A DNA stretch of 64,000 bases from Cryphonectria parasitica EP155 (taxonomy: Eukaryota > Ascomycota > Sordariomycetes > Diaporthales > Cryphonectriaceae): positions 913,630 through 977,629 of the forward strand of contig NW_024468916.1 of the NCBI RefSeq assembly GCF_011745365.1, written 5' to 3'. Under the pieces are notes generated by a model that saw nothing but the letters and a program-made list of their open reading frames with translations, searched no databases and had not been told where the DNA came from. Below, in pieces: positions 34,601-46,977 of the stretch. A program made the position numbers and the translations under genes. Every line of letters begins with the position of its first letter. Position 1 is the stretch's first letter.

Positions 34601-37600
34601 GTCATCTTTCTTAAAATTGCTTGGGCTGATTCCGAACAGCCCCCCACCTGCGCTCCGATACCCGATTGCGGGTTTGTTGTAGCTGGAGAGGAATATCAGG
34701 AAAGTCACCTTATGATTACACTAAACTTCGAAAACAGATCATAGCACAATAAGCCAAGAGTGTGCTACCACCTGATGACGACCAGTGCCATCCATTAGAG
34801 GGGGGAGAGAGATGGACTAGGTCCGTGTTCTCTCCGAAAGTATGTCCAGCGTGTCTTCATAAAAGCAGTATCATGGTATCCACTGCTCCACTGATCCACC
34901 CAGAACACCCACATAGGCTCGGCTCTGTATGTAGTAAGCGCCCCTTGAGTATTTTCAAAGGTATCCTTGTGGTGCTGCGTCGCCCCCCAAAAAATGAGCA
35001 ACGACATAATTCTCGTTGAGGTATCAAGCATGGGTAGTATAATCCTTGCTGCCGATCTCTACATGCCAGGTACCATAGTACATGCAGAAACCCCCCCCCC
35101 TCTGGCAGACCCCCAATCTATTTAGCCCATCCTGGCTTCCACCTGCAGCTGCTCGACGTGCATGTGAGCTAGATCCTTGAAGGGAAGCTGACAGCCTCAA
35201 CACCCCGTCGGCCAGTGCAGAATAGGTAAGAGACAAAACATAGTAGTGCCGGTGGCAGGACCCGTCAGCCCGAGTTCTTGAGACCAGCCCCCCCCTTCTC
35301 CTTCTCCCACTTTCTCTCTTCCTCTCTTTCACTGTCAGTGCCTCCGTCACTCGGCGCCTCGAGGCCGTCAGGTGAGAGGAGATGAGGACAGGGGGGTGGG
35401 AGGCGGGGGGGGGACGACATGTATCCTGCAGTTGATCCTAGGACGCTACACACCTCTCAGCGCTCCTCCTCAACGCCGATCATCGACTCTGCATTGTTGT
35501 CAGCTCGACCCTGAGGGCGCCCAGCCGCACGTTCTGGAAACAATCAGGCATCAACACGGGCTGAGACCTGAGCCCCAGCATTCATTTGATATGTATGATC
35601 TCCTACCACGCCCTTCTGCTTCGTTCTCCCAGCCCTGTCCCCTTCTCTCCTCCAAAACCAGCTGACATGGCCTGGGTCCAGCAGCCTCTGAAACTCCTTC
35701 ACCCGAAACGCACCTTGTCTCTTTCTGGACAAGGTTGTCCCCTCCGTCCACCATAATATCGCTTCTTCCTCGTTGGAGCGAAACGGCGGACTTTTATCGT
35801 GGCGGGAAAAGACTGCCGACCATCGGGATGTGGCTCGTCCGATATCTGTACAAGCCCGTAACAAATGTCTGAAGCATGTCAGACGGTCTTTTTCCCTGGC
35901 AGAGATAGGTACTATACGGGTATACCATAGCACACTTATTCCTATGAGCCATGATCTCCGTTGCAGATAACCTTACATGGGTTCTCCACAAATACATAGG
36001 GCCCGCATTTTCTGTCTACAACCTCCGCCGTGACGCCGTTACTCCCTGATAGTATAGCGAGAAGTAGCGGGCGATCAGCCGCGATTGGCTCCTCTGGGCA
36101 CTGGGAAGAAGCCCAGTATTTTATCTAACCAGTTGACGTCAGATTCCTCTCCATAAGCACGGTACAGGATGATGGGCAAATACCGGAGCTTCATCAGTTT
36201 TCATTTTTCTTTCCTTACTTTTTTCTCTTCTTTGGCCCAGTCTAGTGTGGCTCCCGTTTCTTTTTTGTTTAATAGGAATAAATGAAAAAAAGAAGAAGGA
36301 GAAGGAGGAGAAAAGCCCCACAGTCCATAATTGTCTTCAGATGCAACACGTTGAGTGGAACACGTTGTCAACGAACGACGGCTATCAACCGGCCGATTCG
36401 GTCTATACTAGTGCCCCCGGGCTTCGAAGCTGAGGAAAGGCCCCGACGTCTGATACGTGAGGGCTTCAACCACCTGCCCACCTGGTTTTAACTGGGCTCA
36501 TGAGCCCGGGACGTCATGGCATTCAGGCAGGGCAGTTGCCCAGCTCGCCTCATGGCTTCTCCCAGTGCGGTTCGCGCCGCGAAAGGGGGCGGATAAGGTG
36601 GATTCACATTTCCCGTCCGTCATCGGCCACGTGGGCGTTCGTTGTTCCTGACACTCCATCATCTCCAGCGAGCTGAGACCTCTGCACTTCCTCTTGGGGA
36701 GCATGCGTCGGAGTTTCTCTAGACTCCAAAGCCCGCCACCATGTTCGGTGTCCTATAGTGTGGCATGTTCGATATAGTTCATGAGAAGTCTCTTCAGGTA
36801 TCAGGCCACTCGTAATCACAATCACAACTGACCACTTGAAATCACCTGCATAGCAGTTCTATCCTCATTGTAACACCATTATCAATCTTGCTATGCGTTA
36901 GGAAAGCCTCAGAAACTTGGCAGCGTGCAAGAATATTGTCACTGAATGTACGTCATGATCAGGTTCGATATTCAGAACGGAGAATCAATTCTCAATGGAG
37001 TGTTGTCCATATCTTTCTCCGCGGATCTTTCCATACGACATAGTAAAGCTGCAACGCCTCCAGGGGGAACGGGTCCCGCCAACCTTGGAAGCTACTTGAA
37101 TGGCCAGAACTATTGAAGCTGGATGCACGCACGGCGTGGCTGAGTAGCATAGGCGTTACCAGCTCCATCCTCACGAGAGAGTGGGAGAGCTGCCGTCCCT
37201 GCATGCTCGCCATGTGTTCAATGTTGTGGTATCCATAATTCCCGCGGGTGTTCGGTGAATGAGTAGCCCTTCAACGGGCCCCTTCTGCATGTAGATGTAT
37301 ACACACTCTCTCTCTCATTCTCTCCCATTCTCTGTCTACCCTCGCTGCATGCGTGTCTGCCATGCAACCTGCCCACCAAGATGGTGATGGTCGCATACTC
37401 ACATTAGCATCACTCAGTTCAGACTCCCCCTCCCCGCCTCACCTCTCAGCACACGGGTCCAGCTCGTCTACACGTGGGAAAGATGTGCATGCCAAGGTCA
37501 CGTCTCTTCTGGACCATGGCGATAGCTATCCATGCCCCCATGCAGGCGATCGTGGGAACGGTTGTGACCTCCCTCATGTCCTGCTACCACCTTACCACAT

Positions 37601-40600
37601 AGGTAGGTATTCTACCCATCTTCCAGAGCTATGCCGTTTCGGGACTGTGAGGTTTGTTAGTTTTGTTGGGGCTCTTTCGGATAATGAATCTAACTGAAAC
37701 GGTTGTGCATGAATGTTGGAGGGGAAAGAAAGCATAAGATCGTTGGAATTGTGTGAAAGAGATACGTTACTCATTTGTGTGCATGATTTTGTATATCACA
37801 TGAGCTTTCGTGGCTTCATTATCACCATATTACGTTTGAGGTCGAGAGGCTATCAAACTTATGATTACAAAGAAGAAAAAAGAAAAGTCTGGTTTTCCTG
37901 TGCAGATCAGTCCAGATAGATAGAGTGGAAGCGGTCTCGAAACGTTTAGCCAATATTAGACTCGGCTTGATACGATTGGACAGAAAGATGACTGCGTACC
38001 TACATCATAGATACAAAGTTGCCGTCTCTCCGTGAATAGCGGCCATGTTTTTGCCATGTTTTTAGGTAATGAACCTTAACTTCTGTTATATCAAAGGGTA
38101 ATATCAAGCCACGTGTTTGGAGAGACAGCGTGCTCAACATGGGAGAGACCTCGGCCTAGTTTCAACAGCTCAAAAGTGCGTCCCACCTGCTGAACTAGGT
38201 ACGACTAACCAGCTAGAGCAGCTGAGCCCATAAGAGAGGGGTGGGAGTGGGAAGGCAGCGGCATCTCTCACTTTGATATGCGGCAATGTTGGCCTTCCTT
38301 GCCGGCAGCATCACCTATATCCTTTTGCCGTGTCTATCTAGCATATAAACACTATGGGTGGTTTCAAACCTATGACATGATATGTCTCATCTGGTTTAAT
38401 AGCATCATTGTTGATTATACATGATACTGATACAATGAAACCTTTCAATATACATTCATTACTCCTATGCAGAAATCAACTTCCAAAAGTACAACTCCTA
38501 CCTCCAAGTCAGCCCCAAAGCCATGTTCAGGATAATAGATTATGTCATAATTCCTTTATGTAAGACGGAAGGGGGGCTGTGTGGACATCAGACGGGACGC
38601 ATGACCACAAGCTTCCAAGCATCAGCTGAACGGTCTCGAGTTTACTGCTCGCATTTTTGTGACTCTTTTTCTTATCTCGCATAGAAACTAATGTAATATG
38701 AGAAGAAGTGCAGCAGGGCGAAACATATAAGGAAGCTAGCTCGGCACCTCTATGCAAGTCACAGCTTGAAAGGGGGGGAGCATGTAAAGGGGGGTCCACC
38801 CCCAATACCTCCATACCTGCCCCTCGCCCTCCCCCAACCAAAATGATCTGCCACCATATGTCCACTGTGATCCCCCGTCTTTCGAACGATTTCGGCCTGT
38901 TGATAGGGATCGAAGTTGCCGCGCCTGTGAGCGTCATGCCTTTCTGGGATAGTCCTATACGAGTTGCCCTGTTCGTGGGGGTCGCGGATGGTCCAAGTGT
39001 CTTGCACAGAACAAAACGTCACTCGGCCATCGTCATGTTAGTGACGACAGACTTTTTTGGACTTCAGCCACTTTATCAGTGGAGCTAACAGAGGTCAGAC
39101 GGTTTGCACAGTCGAATATAAGAACGTCATAATGAAGAGTAGCAGGGTTTTCTCCCGCAGCCAGTAAGAGACAAGAAGGTGTGTACTTCCCATTGTGAGC
39201 ACTAAGGCACAGTGAATGCACGCATGAATGTTGTCAAGCCACAAGGACTTAATCATTACCTAAGTAAGCTATCGGGGAGATAGGGATGATCAGATGATCC
39301 GAGGCTTAGGCGCGCGTGCAAATCTATTGTGCATGTACTAGTAGATGCACAATATCCCCGTAGACATCACCTATAATATGCCAGGGCAATATTATAACTA
39401 CCATTACCTACTCAGTACCCTAGTTGTTATCGACTTGCAGATTTTGGCCAGGGTGTTTTTTTTTTCTTTCTTTCTCCCTTCGGTTTGCTTTCATGGCAGC
39501 GGGCATGAACCGTAGCAGCCGAACATCGCAGACACATGCTGCCTGCCAATGTCTTCTTCCACGTAGCCGACAGTTGTCTCTGAGAAGTCCGAGAAACCAT
39601 GTCCTTCTCTTTCGGGTCTAGGTGGGTTCTGCAAGGGCATCCACATGGCACATACACTGGCTGTCGAGTGAATCTTATTTCTGTGGATCTCAACGAATCG
39701 TATCTCAGATGAGAGGCACACCGAGAGCCCCACGTATAGAGGAACAGGCCTTCGAATTTGCTGATCATCAGGAGCCCTTCTCGAAGATTGTTCGAACCAT
39801 GAGGAACCACGTCCGAAGGAACACAGCAAGGGTCCCAACCAAGAGAGAAGCGCGCGCCGATCCATTGGCAGGGAAGCCCCACCATGCCAAAGCGGATTCA
39901 TCGTCACGAAGCGCACGTTCGACCATTCAGTCGTAAACATGACGTCTGGAATGGGATCTCAGCAGGTGCACAGCCATAATGATATGGGCCGATGAGAGAG
40001 ACACCTATGCTGAAAACTGGACTACTGAGAAATCCCGTGATAATCCTTCGAGAACATTTCGTAGCCGCGCGGTCCCAGCTGCAGAGCTCGCTGCAACATC
40101 AAACGTCAAGATTTCAACGACCTCTGCGATCTGCGCCATGCCTTTATTTTTGGCTCCAATGTGTTAATGTCCGCGTGCTCAATCTCCATAGATAGTAATC
40201 ATCGTCCGTATCTTGTGGACTGTCTGTCCGAAATGTAAGCGAGTGCGAAATGAGCAGAAGATCAATATGGCAATGGAGAATTGAACGGGAGTATCCGTCT
40301 GGCTGAAACACTGGGACCAGGACAATATTCCCACCTTAATCTGCTTCCTCGGTCCGGATCAGCCTCGATCCGTATTGCACGAAAAGCATGACAACGTCTA
40401 CAGCATTCCAGAAGCAGCTCAGAGCGCCGGTCGATCAATCAATCGTTCGTTCTTGTCCGCACGGAGAAATGAAAAACCTCTTTCAGGTTGCTTTGATGTA
40501 CGTATCGTAGATCCCTTTTTGGGGGGAGACGCGCCGCTCCGGAAGGAGAGACAAGTGGGACATCAAATTAAACGGTTCGGACATACAATATGGGGGCCTC

Positions 40601-41638
40601 CACAGACCGACGATACCTTTAGAGAAAGAGGACCGAAAGCCGTGAACGGGCAGAGAGAACAGCATCTCGAAGATGGGCTTTTCTGCCGCGTAATCGAGTC
40701 CACCATTTTTTCCTGTCACGGAAGGGATGGATTGAGATCCAGATAGCGAATCCTCTTGTACTGTCTGGAGCGTGCTCTAGAAGGCTCACCGAGAGCAAGG
40801 CGGTGTGGGACGTCCAGAAACGTGCGAGTAGGTAGGATTATGAATTACATGATTGCCCCAACACATGCGTTGCTACTACGTTGGTATCAGGGAGTCATGG
40901 GGGCTTGACTACTTGTCATTTTTCCATGAGAAAGAGGAGGGTTCGTGAACGGGAGTGTGTCGACTCGAATATGCTTCATGAATGGCAGAACGTTGTCCCT
41001 CATAAGAATCGAGAAAGGGTATGATCTACATGGCAGTGCCGTGTTCGAGCATTCGACATTGATCTACATCCCTCTGACTCATGGTTGGATAGTCAGATAC
41101 AGTCATCGAAAGTAGGAAATAGTGACAACACTCTTAATCTAGCCGTATTGCAGGAGGAATACTCCTGCATGTAATCGTGAGGCCTGTCTGTAGAGATGAT
41201 AAGTTCGTTTTGCAGTTAGAAGTTTCATTGCTAACCAAACAATGTTTTCTCCATCTGTGACTTGTGCACGAGAACCGAAAACAGCATTGAAGCTTCATCT
41301 GCACCACCACTGTGCTGGATCATTTTGGCAGAGATTGGAATTCCCTCAATGCTGCCGTGCTGAGGTGCATGTGTTCGAGGACCAAAATGTAGCATCAAGA
41401 TACACCTGTCTGCACATTTCATATCACGTCCAGTTATTCAGATCAAGCATTACATGTCAAGAAGTGAATCATGGAAACTATCTAAGTAACATTCTTTGAA
41501 GCCAGAATCAGACACACAGCCAATCATCAATGACCAGACCATCGAGGCTCAGAAATTTTGATATGGTCTTGTCACTCCGTTATTCAGACGAAAATGTGCA
41601 ATCCAATCATCTATATGGTTGAGCTCTTCTTTCATCTT
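34601..41638. other. Second gene-poor region, no supported gene
   Basis: About 7 kb without a recognisable intact gene. ORFs of 110-150 codons at 35544-35933, 38545-38937 and 39427-39940 overlap others in several frames and lack motifs. A perfect inverted repeat with 10-bp arms lies at 39325-39354. CT- or GA-rich tracts and C homopolymers (35091-35100) recur. Because a decayed gene was found immediately to the right only by reading frames piecewise, further relics may be hidden here. Confidence 0.45.
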
Positions 41639-42192
41639 CTAAGCTCGCTTGTCGATAATCTCCTTCATGTTGGACTCAGTCTCCGTGATCTTGGCCTTCA
41701 ACTCAGTAACCTCAGTCTCCAGTTCCGTGACATCTATACGTTATAAGACTTGTTATCTTGTTTCCAGAATAGGTGTTAAATTGACTATCAGTTACCAATC
41801 ACATCTACGCTCGAAACATTGAACGGAGTTCTTAGATCCATGTGCTATGCAGGTTCGAGAAGAGGTTCAACCAAAGGAATAGACTTCCAGACGCAAGTAA
41901 AGCTGATGGTTCCTCGTTGGCTGGTCATGGTGAAATCAGAAGAACAGTCCAACATTTGGCATGGTGCTTTCCGGTCACCAAACTCTCTGTCCATCATTCA
42001 TAACATCTGCAATTCCACATTGAGTGAGAACGTTGCAATCCATCATGAGGGATAGGATGTACTCTTCATTCTGCTTTCTTTCAGTCTGTGCTGTATAGAC
42101 ATTAAGACCTTGGGAAACAGGCTGCCAATCTTGTTTTCAATCATCCAAAAATGCGGACTCTCTCCAGACTTGACCCCATAACAATCTCCCAT
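41639..42192 (-). pseudogene. Frameshifted gene relic with coiled-coil tail, family not recognised
   Basis: The minus strand encodes protein-like sequence in three successive frames. Frame one opens at ATG 42192 with MGDCYGVKSGESPHFWMIEN and GSLFPK. Frame two continues with LNVYTAQTERKQNEEYILSL and DCNVLTQCGIADVMNDGQRV. Frame three gives DREFGDRKAPCQMLDCSSDF and GTISFTCVWKSIPLVEPLLE, then meets an in-frame TAG at 41845-41847 and goes on as MDLRTPFNVSSVDVI. A normal-looking intron (41733-41795, GTAACT...TAG) then joins to VTELETEVTELKAKITETES, a heptad-like coiled coil, and a stop at 41639. One-base shifts plus the internal stop indicate a pseudogene. It sits 49 bp beyond the DUF885 gene in the same orientation. 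I do not recognise the family. Confidence 0.55.
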
Positions 42193-42241
42193 ATTACTAC
42201 TTCAACATGTACTCTCACACGATGCCCACCCTAAGCATTCT

Positions 42242-44167
42242 TTACTGCCGCCCCGTAAACCTCCTGCCCAGAGACAGACTCGACAAATCACCATCATAAA
42301 ACTTCCACTTGCTCTTATAGTCCCGACTCAGCGTCTCCCCGCGTATCAAGGCCCTAAGAAGCTCAATAGGCATCTGATTCGCAGCCAGCACGCGATCATG
42401 AAACGCCTTCTCCCCCATCATCATCATCATCATCATCACGCCGTCACCCTCACCTAGGATCTCCTGCCGCAGGGCATACAGCTGCATGGCACCGAGGAAG
42501 TAGCCAGCCTGGTACAAGGGGCTATAGTCGCCAGCCAGCGAGCGGCGCACCTCGCCCTCAGCAGTGGCCCTCTCGTGGCCGACCATGTCGACGAGCAGGT
42601 CGACGCACTCGCGCGGCGTCAGCAGGCCCAGGTGGAAGCGGATGCTGAAGAGGATGCGCGCGCAGCGATGCATGCGCCAGAACAGCGTGCCGACCCTGTC
42701 CTCTGGGCTGGTGAAGAAGTCGCCCCGGTCCCAGAGGACGAGCTCCCAGTACATGGCCCAGCCCTCGGTATAGAAGGGGGTGTCGAACAGGCGGCGGTAC
42801 GGGCGGGCGCGGGCGCCGACAAAGAGCTGGAGGTGGTGGCCCGGGATCATCTCGTGGAACGCCGTGGCCTTGGACAGGTGCGGGCCGTTGCCGCGCATGC
42901 TCATCAGCTTGTCGGCGTGCGCCATGGCCGCCGTCGGGTACGAGACGATGATGCTGGGCCCGCCCAGGAAGAACGGGTTGACCTTTTGCGCGGCGGGGGT
43001 CATCATGAACATGCGCCACGTCTTCTCGGCCAAGGGCGGCACCGTGACGAGGTCGTGCTGCTTGACGTAGGTGGTTGCCGAGCCGATGAGAGATTGGACC
43101 AGCTGGGGCTGCTCGCCCGGCTCGACGTAGATATTCTGCACGTGGCGGAGGGCGGCCTTCCAGTCGTCGCCGAAGCCCAGCTCCGAGGCGGCCTTTTTCA
43201 TCTCCTTTTCACACCATTCGTACTTTTGGTTGGCGATGGCGAGGAGCTCCCGGGGCGAGTAGGGGATCATCTCGGCCTCGAGCTCGACCAGCAGGCCGGC
43301 CTTTCCGATGGGCTCACCGATGATCTCGTCTGGGCTGTCGTGCGACCGCATGCCTGCGAGTTTTGTGGCGATGATGGGCACAAGAGACTGGATGGCGTCT
43401 GTCAGGCCCGAGTAGGGTGCCTGCACCCACCAGTCGAACGAGGGTTGAAACCCTCGAAAGAAGCCGTACAGGTCTGCCAGCCGTTCGAGGAGGTTTTCTA
43501 TGTTCTTGATTGCTTGGTAGGCGGCCTCTTTGCTGACCTGCAGCCTCCCAGAGACGATACGGGCCTGGGTCTCGACCACGGCGCCCGTAGCATCGTGCAT
43601 GGCAGCAGCAATGTGCTTGGGATCCAGGGCGTCAAAGTCACAAGCCTGGCGTGCCTCGCACAGCTCGACGAGTGGCGGTGCAAACGGGAGAAGAGGCGCG
43701 GCGTCGCTGTCTCGCCTGGCCTCGAGCTTCCTGCGGCGTAGGCTCCTCTGGATATGGTTCTGCAGCAGGAGGTAGTCGACCTGGCTCTCCTGGTCGAGGG
43801 CGTCGAACGATGGTGTCGCTGCTGCGAGGGCCGTGAGTTGGTTTGTGTAAAACTCGGTGAGGGCCTTGTATCGACGAGGTGAGAAGGTGACGCTCCAGAA
43901 GTTCTTCAGGTCCTTCTCGTCGGCTGCGAAACGGTTGATCCGGTCTGGCAGGCTGATATTGTCTTCGGCGGCCGGCTGAAAAGAAACCTGAGATGCCTGT
44001 AGATGCAAGCGCTGAATAGCAGGCAATTCTACGTCCTCCCAGCCCGCATCCCAGGTCTCATCGAGCTCTGGTACCCCTGATGAGCCCTGGCCATCATCGT
44101 CATCCCATGTGTGGCCCTTGACCTCACTGGGCAATGCCTTGTGGCTGCTCTCAGATGTGGCAGACAT
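42242..44167 (-). CDS. DUF885 family metallopeptidase-like protein (641 aa)
   Basis: Single-exon gene. The ATG at 44167 (MSATSESSHK) was chosen; the longer frame begins with a GTG. The DUF885 hallmark is HEMIPGHHLQ (H438-E439 and H444-H445), a zinc-binding HExxxGHH motif, followed by the family segment YTEGWAMYWELVLWD. Bacterial and fungal members are regarded as zinc-dependent peptidases or dipeptidyl-peptidase-like enzymes; no substrate can be assigned. There is no signal peptide or membrane helix, so it is probably cytosolic. The first 45 residues are acidic. Near the C-terminus a run of seven Met residues (VMMMMMMMGEK) is encoded by an ATG microsatellite at 42417-42437, probably in a surface loop. 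It is divergent from the dienelactone hydrolase gene, sharing about 1.1 kb of upstream DNA. Confidence 0.9.
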   Translation of the reverse strand: MSATSESSHKALPSEVKGHTWDDDDGQGSSGVPELDETWDAGWEDVELPAIQRLHLQASQVSFQPAAEDNISLPDRINRFAADEKDLKNFWSVTFSPRRYKALTEFYTNQLTALAAATPSFDALDQESQVDYLLLQNHIQRSLRRRKLEARRDSDAAPLLPFAPPLVELCEARQACDFDALDPKHIAAAMHDATGAVVETQARIVSGRLQVSKEAAYQAIKNIENLLERLADLYGFFRGFQPSFDWWVQAPYSGLTDAIQSLVPIIATKLAGMRSHDSPDEIIGEPIGKAGLLVELEAEMIPYSPRELLAIANQKYEWCEKEMKKAASELGFGDDWKAALRHVQNIYVEPGEQPQLVQSLIGSATTYVKQHDLVTVPPLAEKTWRMFMMTPAAQKVNPFFLGGPSIIVSYPTAAMAHADKLMSMRGNGPHLSKATAFHEMIPGHHLQLFVGARARPYRRLFDTPFYTEGWAMYWELVLWDRGDFFTSPEDRVGTLFWRMHRCARILFSIRFHLGLLTPRECVDLLVDMVGHERATAEGEVRRSLAGDYSPLYQAGYFLGAMQLYALRQEILGEGDGVMMMMMMMGEKAFHDRVLAANQMPIELLRALIRGETLSRDYKSKWKFYDGDLSSLSLGRRFTGRQ

Positions 44168-45261
44168 AATAATCACCGTGGCGAGTCAAGCCGAGTGGAG
44201 AGTCACGGCGCCGCAAGTAGTTGAATATGAAAAGAGGAGGGCTTCTGGATCTTTCACTCGGGCGGGGGAAATACGACGCAGATTGTGAGGAGAAAGGTGG
44301 GAGTGAGACCACGGCTTATCAGTCAATCATCATACAAAGAGTGCTTTGAGTTATAAGTACAAGGTCCCACAGCGGTTCCGGCAATCACACGTTGCTGGAA
44401 CGTACACGGTAAAATTGATTGAAATCGCCGCGGATGATTCAAAGAGATGCGTTTGTTGGGAAGGAACAGGAAAACAGGCAAAACGCTCAACAAATAATTG
44501 TTTCCATCCCCTCGAATAACGGCATGCTAGTATGATTAATCAGACAGAAGTGTCTATACAGCATTATAGGCGGGGTTCAAACACTCCAGTAATACACAAG
44601 AATGCAAGGCAATAAGTAAAGACACAGGCAGAATGATCAATCACTTATAGACTGGTAGAACTGAGTAAAGCTGCGATTTTTCTGAATTTGTTGTAAATAA
44701 GTGTAGGAAGAGACAAACCCTCCGTCTCCCAAATGACGAAAGAGAAAACAAACAATGGAAAGAAGAAGAAAAGAAAAAAAAGAGAAGAAGGGGAAACGAC
44801 AGAGACCAACCACAGGTGCCCATCCTGGCCTGGGGCTACCAGCTTAACTCCGGGCGGGTGCTGCCTAAACGCCAGGCAGATTTCAACCCCATAGCCTTGA
44901 AGGCTTTTCTGCTGGCAACTTTACCACATTGGGCTTTGGCGGTAGATTAGACCAAATAACCCCCTAATAATATTCTCTTTCTTACTCTCTCACTCTCTCA
45001 TACAATCGTAAATACGGAATTCAGACTGGTTGACGCCGGAACCCCACTGTATGACCACCCCCCAGCTCTGTTGTGTAAGCCGTCAGCTAGAGCCACACCA
45101 ATGACCACCACGTTCATGGGCAGGGAGGAAGAAAAAGAGGAAAAAATATTACCTCGCACACCAAGCTTGTCAGAGAACCTCTCTCAACCTCATCTATGAA
45201 GCACTCATCTGCCAACTCAGCTTAGATACATCATCAAAGATATTCAACGCACAGCCCCATC
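44168..45261. promoter_or_regulatory. Divergent promoter region, DUF885 gene / dienelactone hydrolase gene
   Basis: This 1.1-kb region lies between two divergent starts. A GA-rich tract (44755-44795) and CT repeats near 44985-45000 are present. No coding sequence is supported. Shared regulation of the two flanking genes is possible but not shown. Confidence 0.5.
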
Positions 45262-46363
45262 ATGTCTTGTCCAGACTGTTTCTCAGGCCACCAGCACGAC
45301 GGCACCCCCAAAGGCAAGCTGATCGAGCTGCACGGCCTGGACACCTACGTCGCCGAGCCCGAGGACGATGTGCAGCCCAAGGGGATCATCGTCATCATTC
45401 CTGATGCCTTTGGGATCGAGTTTGTCAATAACAAGCTCCTGGCTGATTCATATGCCAAAAAGGGTGGATACAAGGTCTATCTGCCTGACTTTATGCTTGG
45501 TGAGCGGGTCAAAACCATTCCTTGGTGGGAGAGGGGGGAAACACAGGATGTGAAATGGTTTGGGGGGGTTTATTATATGTTCTAACATACAGTTCATCGT
45601 TCATTTCTGCCCCTCACAGGCCGTTCCGCTCCAATCTGGATGATTGAATCCATGAGGGCTCTCTTGAGTCCTGGAAATTACCTCTCCAAACCGTGAGTGA
45701 GACGCAGTCCAATTAATTACTCCTCCCGAGAAATGAACCTCACTCTATCCCCTCTCCCATCTTTAAAATCATCATTATCGTAATGACTGGCTGATCCCAT
45801 CTGAAACACACTCCCCCAAAAGATACCACACCTTCTGGGTAGCATACGCCTTCCTCCCCTGGGTCCTCACCAACCGCCCCGGCCGAACCTTTCCAACGGT
45901 CAAGAACTTCTTCGAGGCCCTCCGCAGCAGCACCGAGGGCACCACCCTCCCCCTCGGCGTGGCCGGTTTCTGCTGGGGCGGCAAACACGCCCTCCTCCTC
46001 ACCCGCGAGGAGAACTACTCCTCGTCCTCCTCCTCCTCAGGAGAGAGAAAACCCCTGCTGGACGCCGCCTTCGTCGGCCACCCCAGCTTCTTCGAACACC
46101 CGCGCGATGCTGAGCTCATCACCGTGCCGACCTCCTTCGCCGTACCTGAGCGGGACCACCAGATCAAGGTGCCTGCGGTCTCAGACGAGATCGCCCGCAT
46201 CTTGGAAGGGAAAGGGGGTGAGCTGAAGGTGTACGAGAACTGTGGGCATGGGTTCTGCGTCCGGGCCGACTTTTTGGAGGGAGATGTGGCGAGCCAGGCG
46301 GCTGCGGCGGAGAACCAGGCTACTACGTGGTTTACTTCTCATTTAAGAAGGTCGACTTCATGA
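45262..46363 (+). CDS. Dienelactone hydrolase family protein (283 aa)
   Basis: Alpha/beta hydrolase of the dienelactone hydrolase family, probably cytosolic. Exons are 45262-45499, 45620-45692 and 45823-46363; the phases join LG/R and KP/YHTFW cleanly. The N-terminus MSCPDCFSGHQHDGTPKG is typical of fungal members. The core strand is IIVIIPDAFGIEF. The nucleophile elbow is GFCWGGK, with Cys instead of Ser as in true dienelactone hydrolases. The acid is probably the Asp in VPERDHQIK, and the catalytic His is in CGHGFCVRAD. The usual role is hydrolysis of cyclic lactones or related esters in aromatic degradation; many fungal paralogues have no assigned substrate. A run of seven Ser residues (YSSSSSSSGE) interrupts the domain after the elbow and probably extends a loop. 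Confidence 0.9.
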
Positions 46364-46977
46364 ACATGTCCTGTCGTCCTGATAGGGCGCGTCCTCGTGT
46401 TCTTCTTTCTTTTTCATCATTGCCTTTCTCTCTCCTTTCCCTTTTTCTCTCTCTCCCTCTCCCCTCATCTACGATGCGGTACATTGATTTGTTGGTCCCG
46501 GTGTACCCGGTAAAAGGTTGTGAACTTTTGGCTGTCAAGGAACAATAGAGAGAGGCTCGAAATCACAAAGCACAGTTTGTTCAATGACAGTTATTGTTCC
46601 CATGCCTTGTTTGTTCTCTGAGCCTTTCTTTCACCTCGACTCACTTATCCACAATCTTGACAATAATCCTGTAACAAAGGGTTTCTTGAGGGGTTACAAA
46701 CATTCCATCGGGTGACACAGCAGGTTATAAGGTAACAACAACCAGCAAACCTTTGGAGAAGGGGAAAGAAAAAAAAAATTTGCATGTATAGTAACACCAA
46801 CGCGAGATGACTATGGCTTATATAAAATTCTTGCATCATTATCATCCCTTCCTCAGATCTACACCGTGGCAGCCAAAATCCACACACCCTCACAAAATCT
46901 TGACTTGAAATACGGGACAGCCAACTCACACGAAAAAGAAAAAGAGGTAAAAAAAACAACCACCGACGTGACACAAG
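46364..46977. other. Intergenic region between hydrolase and small Cys-rich gene
   Basis: Probable 3' UTR of the hydrolase gene (CT-rich around 46410-46470) and promoter of the small gene at 46978. The minus-strand ORF 46645-47325 is antisense to the small gene and was rejected. Confidence 0.5.

Noticed and set aside
42575..43741. 388-codon plus-strand ORF
   Set aside because: It is the antisense shadow of the DUF885 gene, whose minus-strand product has clear catalytic motifs.
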